From NCBI GenBank assembly GCA_023386495.1, contig JAEWJS010000050.1:19333-83332 (forward strand): a stretch of 64,000 bases of DNA. Direction: 5' to 3'. The DNA comes from Bacillota bacterium (GTDB lineage Bacteria > Bacillota > Bacilli > Paenibacillales > Paenibacillaceae). A model generated the notes under the pieces. It made no database searches. It saw nothing but the letters and a program-made list of their open reading frames with translations, and was not told where the DNA came from. The position numbers and the translations under genes are program-made. This document shows positions 34,819 through 42,715 of the stretch, one piece after another (within the stretch, counting starts at the first letter, position 1; every line of letters starts with the position of its first letter).

Positions 34819-34882
34819 ATTGTAGAGGAGGGCTTCTGCCATAGACATAAACAAAAGTAAGCGGATCGTTAACAAAAGTAAG
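34819..34882 (-). promoter_or_regulatory. Activator-dependent promoter with two direct repeats
   Basis: On the minus strand a good -10 TACAAT (34824-34819) has a poor -35 at the right distance (TGTCTA). Just upstream are two identical AACAAAAGTAAG sites on the plus strand (34850-34861 and 34871-34882), 21 bp apart, which is two helical turns on one DNA face. This is the usual layout for an AraC-type activator (YesN-like) controlling a sugar ABC operon. No such regulator gene is adjacent. Confidence 0.6.
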
Positions 34883-34905
34883 GAAATGGTTACTCGCGCA
34901 CAACG

Positions 34906-34952
34906 AAGAAGACCGCACGCAGCCTGATGAACAGGCAGCATGCGGTCTTCTT
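34906..34952. terminator. Terminator after the DUF4317 gene
   Basis: A 12-bp perfect stem (34906-34917 with 34941-34952) around an inner GCCTG/CAGGC hairpin, 22 bp past the stop of the 34975-36138 gene. Confidence 0.75.
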
Positions 34953-34974
34953 GACATAGATAGGGTGTATTTGC

Positions 34975-36138
34975 CTACAAATCTTCCGTCGTCAGCGTGA
35001 ACCCCTCGATGACGGCATCCTCGTCGACCTCGATCAGGATGCAGCGCTTGCCGCGATAGTTCACCTGCTTCACGTACTTGAGATCCTGCGGGCTGACCGA
35101 GATCGTCGCGACCTTCGTATCGATCTTGATCGACTTCGACGTGAACTTCGGAATGACGCTGCTCGCCTTCAGCTCGTAGTTCTTATTGTCGACGACCGTC
35201 TCGAATGCGCGCTCCACTTTGTCCGTCGTAATATTGTCCACGCCGCTCACCTTCAGCACGCGTTCGACGTCCTTATGATCCAGCCAAGGCACATCGTCCT
35301 CTTCGTTGTTCTCGATCACTTGATGGATCTCCTCGTACACCTGTGCCAGCGTCCCCGCGTCAAGTTGCTCGCCTGCCACTTCCTTCACGATCTCTTCAAA
35401 GATGTACCGCTCCTCCTGCGCCGTTACCGTCTTCTCCGCGTTCAGCACGTTCTCGATGAAGAGGCGATTCGGTTCATTGGCCTTGCCTGAACAGTAGAGG
35501 ACACGATTAATATCGGACGCGTTGTCCGTCACGCTCGGGTAGAAGAAGCCCTGCTCCGGCGCGCTCAGCTTGATGATCGGATCGACGATGACATTGTATT
35601 TGAACTGACGCTCGACGTAGTCGAACAAGAGCGTGTTGCGCGGCTGTTCCGTAATGTTGACCGCACATAGAATGAACGGATGCGCGAACATCTCGTCCTT
35701 GTCGCTCTCCTCCGATTCTTCGCTGCGCGCCCTGGTCGGGCGAAAATATTCCCCGCGAACGAACGTTATGACCGTGTCCCGCTCGTACTTTTTGTCCACC
35801 AGCATCTTGTCCACCAGCGTGAGCATCAGGTTCATCCATTCCTCCGCGTCGCCGGTCACCAGCCCTTGATGAAGCAGGACCTTCGAGGGCTCGTCCGCCT
35901 CGTCCTGGAAGCGCAGCTCGAACAGCTTCTGATCGAGCTCGCCGGTCAGCAGCTTCTTGAAGCTGCCCATGTACAGCTCCTGCTTCTCCCGATCCAGCAG
36001 GGCGAACGCTTGACACTCGTAATGGTACACTTCGTTGCTGTCCTTCATGATGTATACGGTCAAAATTTCGAATAGCTTGAGCATCTCGTGGTCCAGCTTG
36101 AATTGCTTGCGAATGTGCGCGATTTCTTTTTTGTTCAT
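34975..36138 (-). CDS. DUF4317-like protein
   Basis: 387 residues, soluble, no signal peptide. It begins MNKKEIAHIRKQFKLDHEML, a pattern I associate with DUF4317 proteins of Firmicutes, and contains LYMGSFKKLLTGELDQKLFEL and the conserved centre FFYPSVTDNASDINRVLYCS. The C-terminal third has alternating strands and ends VDEDAVIEGFTLTTEDL. No biochemical function is known to me. It is monocistronic with its own terminator. Confidence 0.75.
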   Translation of the reverse strand: MNKKEIAHIRKQFKLDHEMLKLFEILTVYIMKDSNEVYHYECQAFALLDREKQELYMGSFKKLLTGELDQKLFELRFQDEADEPSKVLLHQGLVTGDAEEWMNLMLTLVDKMLVDKKYERDTVITFVRGEYFRPTRARSEESEESDKDEMFAHPFILCAVNITEQPRNTLLFDYVERQFKYNVIVDPIIKLSAPEQGFFYPSVTDNASDINRVLYCSGKANEPNRLFIENVLNAEKTVTAQEERYIFEEIVKEVAGEQLDAGTLAQVYEEIHQVIENNEEDDVPWLDHKDVERVLKVSGVDNITTDKVERAFETVVDNKNYELKASSVIPKFTSKSIKIDTKVATISVSPQDLKYVKQVNYRGKRCILIEVDEDAVIEGFTLTTEDL

Positions 36139-36579
36139 ATTCGGCTCGGCAGCTCCTAGTAAGTATTTTGGCTTTCTCAGTATATACGATAGGAGCGAAA
36201 AATGCCTGCGTTTTGCCGATGATCGGATCGTCCGGTCTCGTTACGCCCGTCGGCAGGCGCATGCTCGTGAACGAACAATAGTGGGATTTTGTACAGCTAA
36301 TCGAGGCCGAAATCTTGTACACTGCCATTAGCGTAGAAAAATACAGCTAATCGTGCGAGAATTCGCCATTTCGGCGGAAACTTGAAAATTAGTGGGAGGA
36401 AAGTCATCTATTCGTGAGATTTTGCCAATTCAAGCTGATTTAGTGGTAGGATTCTACGTTCTTAGGCTGCTCTCCTGCGCTAACCAGCAGACGGCGATGG
36501 CATAAGTTGGGATGACTTACGGCACACTGAGGTTGTTAGGGGCGGAAGATTATCGAACGAAGGATCTGGAGGAATAGAC
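36139..36579. repeat. Degenerate intergenic repeat cluster
   Basis: No gene. TACAGCTAATCG occurs twice exactly 50 bp apart (36292-36303 and 36342-36353), each after a TTTGTA/AAATA tract. AGTGGGATTTT, TTAGTGGGAGGAA and TTAGTGGTAGGATT recur at 36278, 36394 and about 36440. The pattern is a decayed tandem of about 50-bp units, related in style to the 51-bp palindrome array at 39.9 kb. The sstT promoter must lie at its right end but is not obvious. Confidence 0.6.
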
Positions 36580-37794
36580 ATGCGAAGCTTACTAAGCAAG
36601 TGGAGTCGGATCAGTCTCGTCAAACGGATTATCCTGGGCATTATTGTAGGGGTCATATTGGCCTTAACGTTACCTGAGGCGGCGGAAGGCGTCGGCATTC
36701 TCGGCACCTTATTCGTATCCGCCCTGAAGGCGGCTGCGCCGGTTCTCGTCCTATTCCTCGTCCTCTCGGCCATCTCCCAGCATCGGCGCGGACACGCGAC
36801 GAATATGCGGACGGTCATCCTGCTCTACGCCGTCAGCACGTTCCTGGCCGGCGCGACGGCTGTCGCAGCAAGCTTCATGTTCCCCGTGCAATTGACGCTC
36901 GCGACGAGCCCGGAGCAATTATCGGCACCGACTGGCATCGTGGAAGTGCTGCGCACGCTGCTGTTCCAGATCGTCGACAATCCCGTTAACGCGTTGATAC
37001 GCGCGAATTACATTGGCATTCTCGCATGGGCGGTGCTGATCGGCATTGCGCTGCGCGGCGCCAGCGACAGTACGAAGAGCATGATCGCCGATGCCGCCGA
37101 CGCCGTCTCGCAGATCGTAAGATGGGTAATCGAGCTGGCGCCGTTCGGCATTCTGGGTCTCGTCTATGTCTCCATTACGGAGAGCGGACTCGCGTCGCTG
37201 CTCGATTACGGCAAGCTGCTGCTCGTGCTGATCGGCTGCATGCTGTTCATCGCGCTCGTCGTGAACCCGTTGATCGTCTACGTGAACATTCGGCGCAATC
37301 CGTATCCGCTCGTGTTCCGCTGTCTCCGCGAGAGCGCCATTACCGCGTTCTTCACGCGCAGCTCGGCGGCGAACATCCCCGTGAACATGCGCCTCTGCGA
37401 GAAGCTTGGCCTTAACAAGGATACTTATGCCGTCTCCATCCCGCTGGGGGCCACGATCAACATGGCGGGAGCCGCCATCACGATTTCGGTCTTGACGCTC
37501 GCGGCCGTCCACACGCTCGGCATCGAGGTCGACTTCGGCACGGCCCTGATCCTCAGCGTGCTGTCCGCCGTGTGCGCCGCAGGCGCTTCGGGCGTCGCAG
37601 GCGGCTCGCTATTGCTAATCCCGCTAGCGTGCAGCCTGTTCGGCATCTCGAATGATATCGCGATGCAGGTCGTGAGCATCGGCTTCATCATCGGCGTACT
37701 GCAAGATTCGTTCGAGACGGCGCTCAATTCGTCGTCGGACGTGCTCTTCACGGCGACGGCGGAATATCGCCAGGAGCGCTACGCCAAGATATAA
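36580..37794 (+). CDS. sstT: Serine/threonine:Na+ symporter SstT
   Basis: 404 residues of the dicarboxylate/amino acid:cation symporter family. Eight to nine helices, and the SstT hallmarks SAITAFFTRSSAANIPVNM, SIPLGATINMAGAAITI (substrate and sodium-binding loop) and VCAAGASGVAGGSLLLIPLA. The ATG is preceded by GGAGGAATAGAC. It should import serine and threonine with sodium. Its last 16 bp overlap the 3' end of the convergent oxidase gene, so the two transcripts are antisense there. Confidence 0.92.
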   Translation: MRSLLSKWSRISLVKRIILGIIVGVILALTLPEAAEGVGILGTLFVSALKAAAPVLVLFLVLSAISQHRRGHATNMRTVILLYAVSTFLAGATAVAASFMFPVQLTLATSPEQLSAPTGIVEVLRTLLFQIVDNPVNALIRANYIGILAWAVLIGIALRGASDSTKSMIADAADAVSQIVRWVIELAPFGILGLVYVSITESGLASLLDYGKLLLVLIGCMLFIALVVNPLIVYVNIRRNPYPLVFRCLRESAITAFFTRSSAANIPVNMRLCEKLGLNKDTYAVSIPLGATINMAGAAITISVLTLAAVHTLGIEVDFGTALILSVLSAVCAAGASGVAGGSLLLIPLACSLFGISNDIAMQVVSIGFIIGVLQDSFETALNSSSDVLFTATAEYRQERYAKI

Positions 37795-39047
37795 GTCCGC
37801 ATGTATTCGTTCCGGAACTTCCCGTTCGGATCGAGCTGAAGCAGCAACTTGCGGAAGTCGGGCAGCTTCTCATAGAGCGGCTGAAGCTCTTCTGCCCCCA
37901 TCGTGAACAGCTTGCCCCAGTGAGGACGCGCGTCATAAGGCGCAAGCTGTGACTCGATAAGCGGCAGCAGCTGACGCACGGCCTCCCAATCCGGCTTCCA
38001 CGTAAAATGAATCGCCACCGAAGGCCGCCTATAGCTGGAGCTCAGCCATAGGCGGTCTTCGGCAATCGTGCGGATCTCCGACGTGTAGAGCAGCGGCGCG
38101 ATCCGTTCGCGAATCCGGTTCAGGGCGCTGAGCGCTTCGTAGGCCTGCGCGCGCGGCACGATGTATTCGCTCTGCAGCTCTTCGCCGGAGCTCGGCGTGA
38201 ATTCCAGGCGGAAGTGCGGCAGCCGCTCATGCCACGCGCCGGCCGCGCCAAGCTGCTCGGTGCAATGCACCGCGTCATGGCCGAACACCGGGTGCCGCTT
38301 GCCGTCGGCACGCACGGCGCCGAATAGTGTCGCTGCGCTTGCGGATATCGTCGGCTCGCCCGCCGTCACGACGTGCTTCCTCCACACTTGATTGATGTGA
38401 TCGCTCTGCCAGTCGGTGAACAAGCTGACGCTGTAAACGCTGGAGGCGATCGCGTCGAACTGCTCCTCGAGCTGCTCGAACGGCAGCCGCTCGAATACTT
38501 CCTGGCTGACCTCGAAGGAAGGCACGACATCCAGCGTGAGCCTAGTCACGACGCCCAAGCCGCCCAGCCCGACGACCGCGCCGTCGAACAGCCCGTCCGA
38601 CTGGCCGCGCGTGAACGTCACCTTTTCCCCGTCTGCACGAACGATCTCCAGCGCATATACCGCAGTCGCCAGATTGCCATTCCCGTCGCCCGAGCCGTGC
38701 GTCGCCGTCGCGACTGCGCCGGCCACGGAGATATGCGGCAGCGAGGCCAGGTTGTGCAAGGCGTACCCGTTCGCATGCAAGTACTGGCACAGCTCCCCGT
38801 ACCGGATGCCCCCCTCGACCGTCACCCGATTGTTCGCGCGATCCAGCTCGACGACGCTGCTCAGCTTGCTCAGCGAGAGATGGCTGGCCGTCGTATCCGC
38901 GATCCCGTTGAACGAATGGCGCGTCCCCAGCACGCGGATGCTGTCCTTCGCGGCGACCCATTCCTGCAGCTGCTCGATCGTCTCCGGCGCATACAGCTCC
39001 GTGGCACGGTACTGATAATTGCCTGCCCAATTGCGATGATTGTTCAT
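37779..39047 (-). CDS. FAD-linked alditol/xylitol oxidase-like enzyme
   Basis: 422 residues of the vanillyl-alcohol-oxidase superfamily. The N-terminal FAD domain has SIRVLGTRHSFNGIADT, where His44 is the likely covalent FAD ligand as in alditol oxidase, and HISVAGAVATATHGSGDGN. The C-terminal D-arabinono-lactone-oxidase domain ends PNGKFRNEYMRTYIL. Expected to oxidise the terminal hydroxyl of a polyol using oxygen, giving peroxide. Sorbitol, xylitol or a lactone are all possible substrates. GAGGAG precedes the ATG. Confidence 0.85.
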   Translation of the reverse strand: MNNHRNWAGNYQYRATELYAPETIEQLQEWVAAKDSIRVLGTRHSFNGIADTTASHLSLSKLSSVVELDRANNRVTVEGGIRYGELCQYLHANGYALHNLASLPHISVAGAVATATHGSGDGNGNLATAVYALEIVRADGEKVTFTRGQSDGLFDGAVVGLGGLGVVTRLTLDVVPSFEVSQEVFERLPFEQLEEQFDAIASSVYSVSLFTDWQSDHINQVWRKHVVTAGEPTISASAATLFGAVRADGKRHPVFGHDAVHCTEQLGAAGAWHERLPHFRLEFTPSSGEELQSEYIVPRAQAYEALSALNRIRERIAPLLYTSEIRTIAEDRLWLSSSYRRPSVAIHFTWKPDWEAVRQLLPLIESQLAPYDARPHWGKLFTMGAEELQPLYEKLPDFRKLLLQLDPNGKFRNEYMRTYILA

Positions 39048-39193
39048 ATTCGGTCACTCCTCGTATGCGGGTTAATGTCGTGCAACTTGCCTACCTGCAT
39101 TGTACCACGAGCCGGGCCGGGAGGGCTCTTCCGTAAGTTAGCTAATCCGAAATACAGCCCCCGTCCCCTTGCGCTTCGACCTGTCGCGTCGCT

Positions 39194-39222
39194 AAAAAAG
39201 AGCCCTCTGCAAGAAGGGCCCT
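39194..39222 (-). terminator. Terminator of the DUF4256 gene
   Basis: On the minus strand AGGGCCCTT and AGAGGGCTCT pair over about nine positions with G-U pairs, followed by TTTTTT (39199-39194). It lies 36 bp past the stop. Confidence 0.75.
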
Positions 39223-39257
39223 TCCGTCGCGCTATGGTCACGATCATTCACCTTGCA

Positions 39258-39827
39258 CTAGATCTTGAGCGAGCCCCGGAACCCCCTGGCGCCGTAGTAA
39301 GAATCCGCCCCGTTGTGGTACACGAACACTTTGCCGTAACGGTAATCGCCGAAGATCGCGCCGCCGAGCTTGCGAATCTCGGGCGGCGTCTTCAACCAGC
39401 TGGATGTCTTCGTATCGAAGTTCCCCAGATTCTGCAAGTCCGTGTACTCCTCCACCGTCAGAATCTCGATGCCCATCTCCATGGCCATGTTGATCGCGCT
39501 ATTCCCCGGCTTGTGCTGCTTCCTGGCCTCCAGCGCCTCATGGTCGTAACAGACGCTTCTGCGGCCCTTGGGGCTCTCCGCTGCACAGTCGTAGAATAGG
39601 TACTCATCCGTCGCCGCATCGTACCCGACGACGTCCGGTTCGCCGCCGGTCTGCTCCATCTCATAGAGCGACCGCAGCTTGTCCGGTCCGCTCGTCTCCA
39701 GCTTCGCTTGCACCGCTGCCCACTCGATGCCCGGATGGCGGTTCATGTTTTTCTCGAAGCGGGCCTTCAACGTCTTGCGCAATTGTTCCAGCAGTTCCGG
39801 CGACAGCGTTACATTATCGATGGTCAT
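39258..39827 (-). CDS. DUF4256-like protein
   Basis: 189 residues from the ATG at 39827, which has AAGGAGG ten bases before it; the frame stays open upstream but into a palindrome array with no start signal. Conserved-looking elements are LKARFEKNMNRHPGIEW, MEQTGGEPDVVGYD, FYDCAAESPKGRRSVCYD, ALEARKQHKPGNSA and SYYGARGFRGSLKI, typical of DUF4256. Soluble, no signal peptide. Function unknown to me. Confidence 0.8.
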   Translation of the reverse strand: MTIDNVTLSPELLEQLRKTLKARFEKNMNRHPGIEWAAVQAKLETSGPDKLRSLYEMEQTGGEPDVVGYDAATDEYLFYDCAAESPKGRRSVCYDHEALEARKQHKPGNSAINMAMEMGIEILTVEEYTDLQNLGNFDTKTSSWLKTPPEIRKLGGAIFGDYRYGKVFVYHNGADSYYGARGFRGSLKI

Positions 39828-39913
39828 GTAGAGCCTCCTTGACGCGATATGATTTTTCACAAGCCAATGTCGTGTCGTGCCGTGCCATGCTTGATGTCCA
39901 TCCCGTAACGATG

Positions 39914-40089
39914 TTGTACGATTTATCGTACAAATAAATCCCGCTAAGGCACAAATCTTGCTGTTTGATCGATTAATCGTACAAATCAACCACTGCACGG
40001 CGCTATACGAACCAATTTATACGAATTATCGCACAAACTCAATCCAATCCGGCAATATCGCGAATGTTTGTACGATTTATCGTACAAAC
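39914..40089. repeat. Phased array of four 20-bp palindromes
   Basis: TTGTACGATTTATCGTACAA occurs perfectly at 39914-39933 and 40068-40087 (the last extends to a 24-bp perfect palindrome, 40066-40089), with degenerate copies at 39965-39984 and 40017-40036. The starts are 51, 52 and 51 bp apart, about five helical turns, with unrelated 31-32-nt spacers. It lies between the TOTE gene 3' end and the DUF4256 start. Confidence 0.9.
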
Positions 40090-40096
40090 CCCTCAC

Positions 40097-42484
40097 TCAA
40101 AGGCTCATCCCACGATAACCCATCGCTTGATATCCCTTGACCCGCTTCTTGTACATGGCTGCTAGTACCGGCACCTGTAGGTCCACATAGTCATAGATCT
40201 GCACTTCTCGTTTTCCTTGATGTGACCGATGAAGCCGCCCTGCATATTGCTGAAGCGTACCTTTCCATGAGATGGGGTGAACAAGGAACAACGTATCTAG
40301 TCGTGCATCGTCAAACCCTTCACCGATCAACTTGCCGGTTGCGATGAACACACGCTCTTCCGTATCGGAGATTCCGGCAATTTGTTCGCGAATAGCCTGC
40401 CGTTGCTTCTTCCCCATGCCCCCGCGCAGAACAATGACATTTTTAGCAAAGTTCTTTAATCGATTCTCAAAATATTCGACATGAGCTGTGCGTTCTGTTA
40501 GCAGGATCGGCGATCTCCCTTGATCCAATGCAGTCAACAAATCATCGAATATCATATTGTTTCGTTCCTCATCTTCTACCAATAGCTGATATACAGCCTG
40601 AATGCCAGGCGTCCCCATCTCCCCCGGAAGTCTAAAGTTTGTATATCGGGGAATGACCTTGTGTTCCATCCCCCGGGTCTGCGCTTGTGATTTGGCATCG
40701 ATCTTAATCCGTATCGGTCCACACTGCATCTGAACGATCGGCTGGTGGCCGTCTTGACGGGTCGGGGTAGCCGTTAGACCTAAGACGTATTTGGCTTTCG
40801 CCTTCTTCAGTACTTGTTCGAAGCTGAACGCCGACACATGATGGCATTCATCTACCACCAACTGACCGTATTCCTCCACGCAATCCTTCACAACACCTTT
40901 GTGATTCAGGCTTTGAATAACGGCGATATCTACAATACCCGTGCGTCTATCCTTGCCGCCGCCAATGATGCCTATACTTTTCGGGTCCAAGTCTAAAAAT
41001 GTGCCCAGCCGCTCTTTCCACTGCTCCATAAGTTCCCTGCGATGAACAAGCACAAGCGTGCTCACCTTTCTCGCAGCGATAACGGAAGCAGCAACGACGG
41101 TTTTGCCGAAGGCTGTTGTAGCCGACAGAATCCCTGTATCATGCGCCAGCATAGCTCGAGCTGCACCATCTTGAAGCATGGATAGCGTTCCGCTAAAAGC
41201 GACCTTCACTGCTGATCCCATATTTCGTTCATCCGTTATAGAAACATTAATCTGATGACCATGCATGACGTTCATCATCATCTCAAAGCAGCCTCTAGGA
41301 ATGGCAATATACGAATCACTCTCGTCATAACATCCAATTACTCGAGGCTTGCCGTAGGTCGATAATCGCATAGCCTGCGCTTTATAGAATTCTGGATTTT
41401 TGAATGTGGCTAGGCTCTGAAGGCGATTAATAAATGCAGCGGACAGATCCCGCTTCTCAATATAGATCATATTGGCCAACACAACATTTATTATAGTAGG
41501 AAGTGGGCCTCCAATAACCGGTTTGCGCTCCTCTTCAAATGCTAAAGAGTGCTGACCTTCGGTATCTGCCACCTCCCAAGCATCTGTCCCAAGCGGTGAT
41601 TGGCCTTGCGTCAGTTCGTAGACCAACTGATGTACCCTGCTATATGAGAGCTTATCAACCCCTGAAAGATAGCTCCACTGGTCCTCGTAGGGTTGGAAAC
41701 TTTCGTCTACGAACACACTGTTTCCTTCTCTCCTCGGAATCCCCTGAAGAGGAAGCGCAATTAAATTTCCGAAACCGCCCTTCGGCATCGTATCCTGGTT
41801 CGGAAACAGTCGGTCATACGACTCCAGCGGCAACTGGTACCGTTGCTCCCTAGTTCTCGTAATAATCGCAGAGCCCAGCTTTCTTGCAATAGAAGCATCT
41901 ACTGACTGTTCAAAAAACACCCAGATATGCCCTCCGTTGCCCGACCGTGATCGTTCAAGCGAGGCAGGAATATGATATCGTCTGCACGTATCCATTACAG
42001 CCGCAGCATCTTGCATCCAGCCCTGTTTGTCAAGATCAATAGCAAGCAACCAACAGGTCTCATCTTCAAGCATCGGGTAGATTCCGACTGTACGGTTGAT
42101 TGCGGCATTAAGATGCCGGCCAATCACCTCATCAGTCACAGCCTCGAATGCACGATGGCTGCATTCAGAGCACTTGATCTGCGGTTTCTTGCACACAGTA
42201 GACCATTCATTCAGGCAAGAAGGTGAGTATCCTGACTTCCCTGTTTTGCTCGTCCAACGTACTGGATACACATCCTCTCTTCCTCGAAAAAGCGAGCGAA
42301 ACAGCGCGATTTTCTCCCCTGGGGTTGAGCGGGAATCTTCAACATTTGAATGATTAGCCACTGTATCCGCTAACCCATTAACGCAATATTTTGATAATTC
42401 AAGTTTTAAGGAAACGTTTTCTTGCTTGAGCCGCTCAATTTCACGGAGTGCCTGTTTAAGTCGCTGCCCTAGTTCATTATCCAT
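40097..42484 (-). CDS. TOTE conflict-system protein: archaeo-eukaryotic primase plus SF2 helicase
   Basis: 795 residues. An N-terminal coiled coil (1-32), then a TOTE-type AEP primase domain: a Cys cluster (C90, C98, C105, C108), metal-binding LLAIDLDK (D150, D152), SRSGNGGHIW (H186), and YDRLFPNQDTMPKGGFGN. The C-terminal SF2 helicase has AFGKTVVAA (motif I), DECHH (II), LTATPTRQDGH (III), GEGFDDARLD and QYAGRLHRSH (V/VI). Such proteins are predicted nucleic-acid-sensing antiviral factors. GGAGG precedes the ATG. All motifs look intact. Confidence 0.85.
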   Translation of the reverse strand: MDNELGQRLKQALREIERLKQENVSLKLELSKYCVNGLADTVANHSNVEDSRSTPGEKIALFRSLFRGREDVYPVRWTSKTGKSGYSPSCLNEWSTVCKKPQIKCSECSHRAFEAVTDEVIGRHLNAAINRTVGIYPMLEDETCWLLAIDLDKQGWMQDAAAVMDTCRRYHIPASLERSRSGNGGHIWVFFEQSVDASIARKLGSAIITRTREQRYQLPLESYDRLFPNQDTMPKGGFGNLIALPLQGIPRREGNSVFVDESFQPYEDQWSYLSGVDKLSYSRVHQLVYELTQGQSPLGTDAWEVADTEGQHSLAFEEERKPVIGGPLPTIINVVLANMIYIEKRDLSAAFINRLQSLATFKNPEFYKAQAMRLSTYGKPRVIGCYDESDSYIAIPRGCFEMMMNVMHGHQINVSITDERNMGSAVKVAFSGTLSMLQDGAARAMLAHDTGILSATTAFGKTVVAASVIAARKVSTLVLVHRRELMEQWKERLGTFLDLDPKSIGIIGGGKDRRTGIVDIAVIQSLNHKGVVKDCVEEYGQLVVDECHHVSAFSFEQVLKKAKAKYVLGLTATPTRQDGHQPIVQMQCGPIRIKIDAKSQAQTRGMEHKVIPRYTNFRLPGEMGTPGIQAVYQLLVEDEERNNMIFDDLLTALDQGRSPILLTERTAHVEYFENRLKNFAKNVIVLRGGMGKKQRQAIREQIAGISDTEERVFIATGKLIGEGFDDARLDTLFLVHPISWKGTLQQYAGRLHRSHQGKREVQIYDYVDLQVPVLAAMYKKRVKGYQAMGYRGMSL

Positions 42485-42523
42485 AAGTCCTCCATGGTAC
42501 GGGGGAGTTCAGTCACCTTAAAC

Positions 42524-42569
42524 GAAAATAACCCGCCCAGGTTATCGGCCAGGGGAACGGGTTATTTTC
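42524..42569 (-). terminator. Strong hairpin between the MocR gene and the TOTE gene
   Basis: A perfect 12-bp stem (42524-42535 with 42558-42569) flanks a 22-nt loop that contains a second ATAACC-type segment able to pair with the same GGTTAT arm. It can terminate the MocR transcript, but it also lies inside the likely TOTE leader, 40 bp before its ATG. Confidence 0.7.
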
Positions 42570-42648
42570 TCTGATTTCTTTGGAGGTTTCCCACCCAAAA
42601 TGTTGTGCAGGGAGTCGGACGGCCATCCGGCTCCTTACTTCTATCCTA

Positions 42649-42677
42649 ATCATATCATGACGGTTTCATTCGTGCAA
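42649..42677 (-). promoter_or_regulatory. Candidate TOTE promoter
   Basis: On the minus strand TTGCAC (42677-42672), 17 nt, TATGAT (42654-42649). It would start transcription near 42642, giving a 5' leader of about 160 nt that includes the 42524-42569 hairpin. Confidence 0.45.
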
Positions 42678-42715
42678 TTTCCCTCTCACTTCACGTGTAT
42701 CGTCAACTACCCCTA

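Noticed and set aside
39914..40089. CRISPR-like array (four palindromic repeats with 31-32-nt spacers)
   Set aside because: Two of four repeats are degenerate in the middle of the array, the repeat is only 20 bp, no cas genes are present, and similar decayed repeats occur in other intergenic regions.
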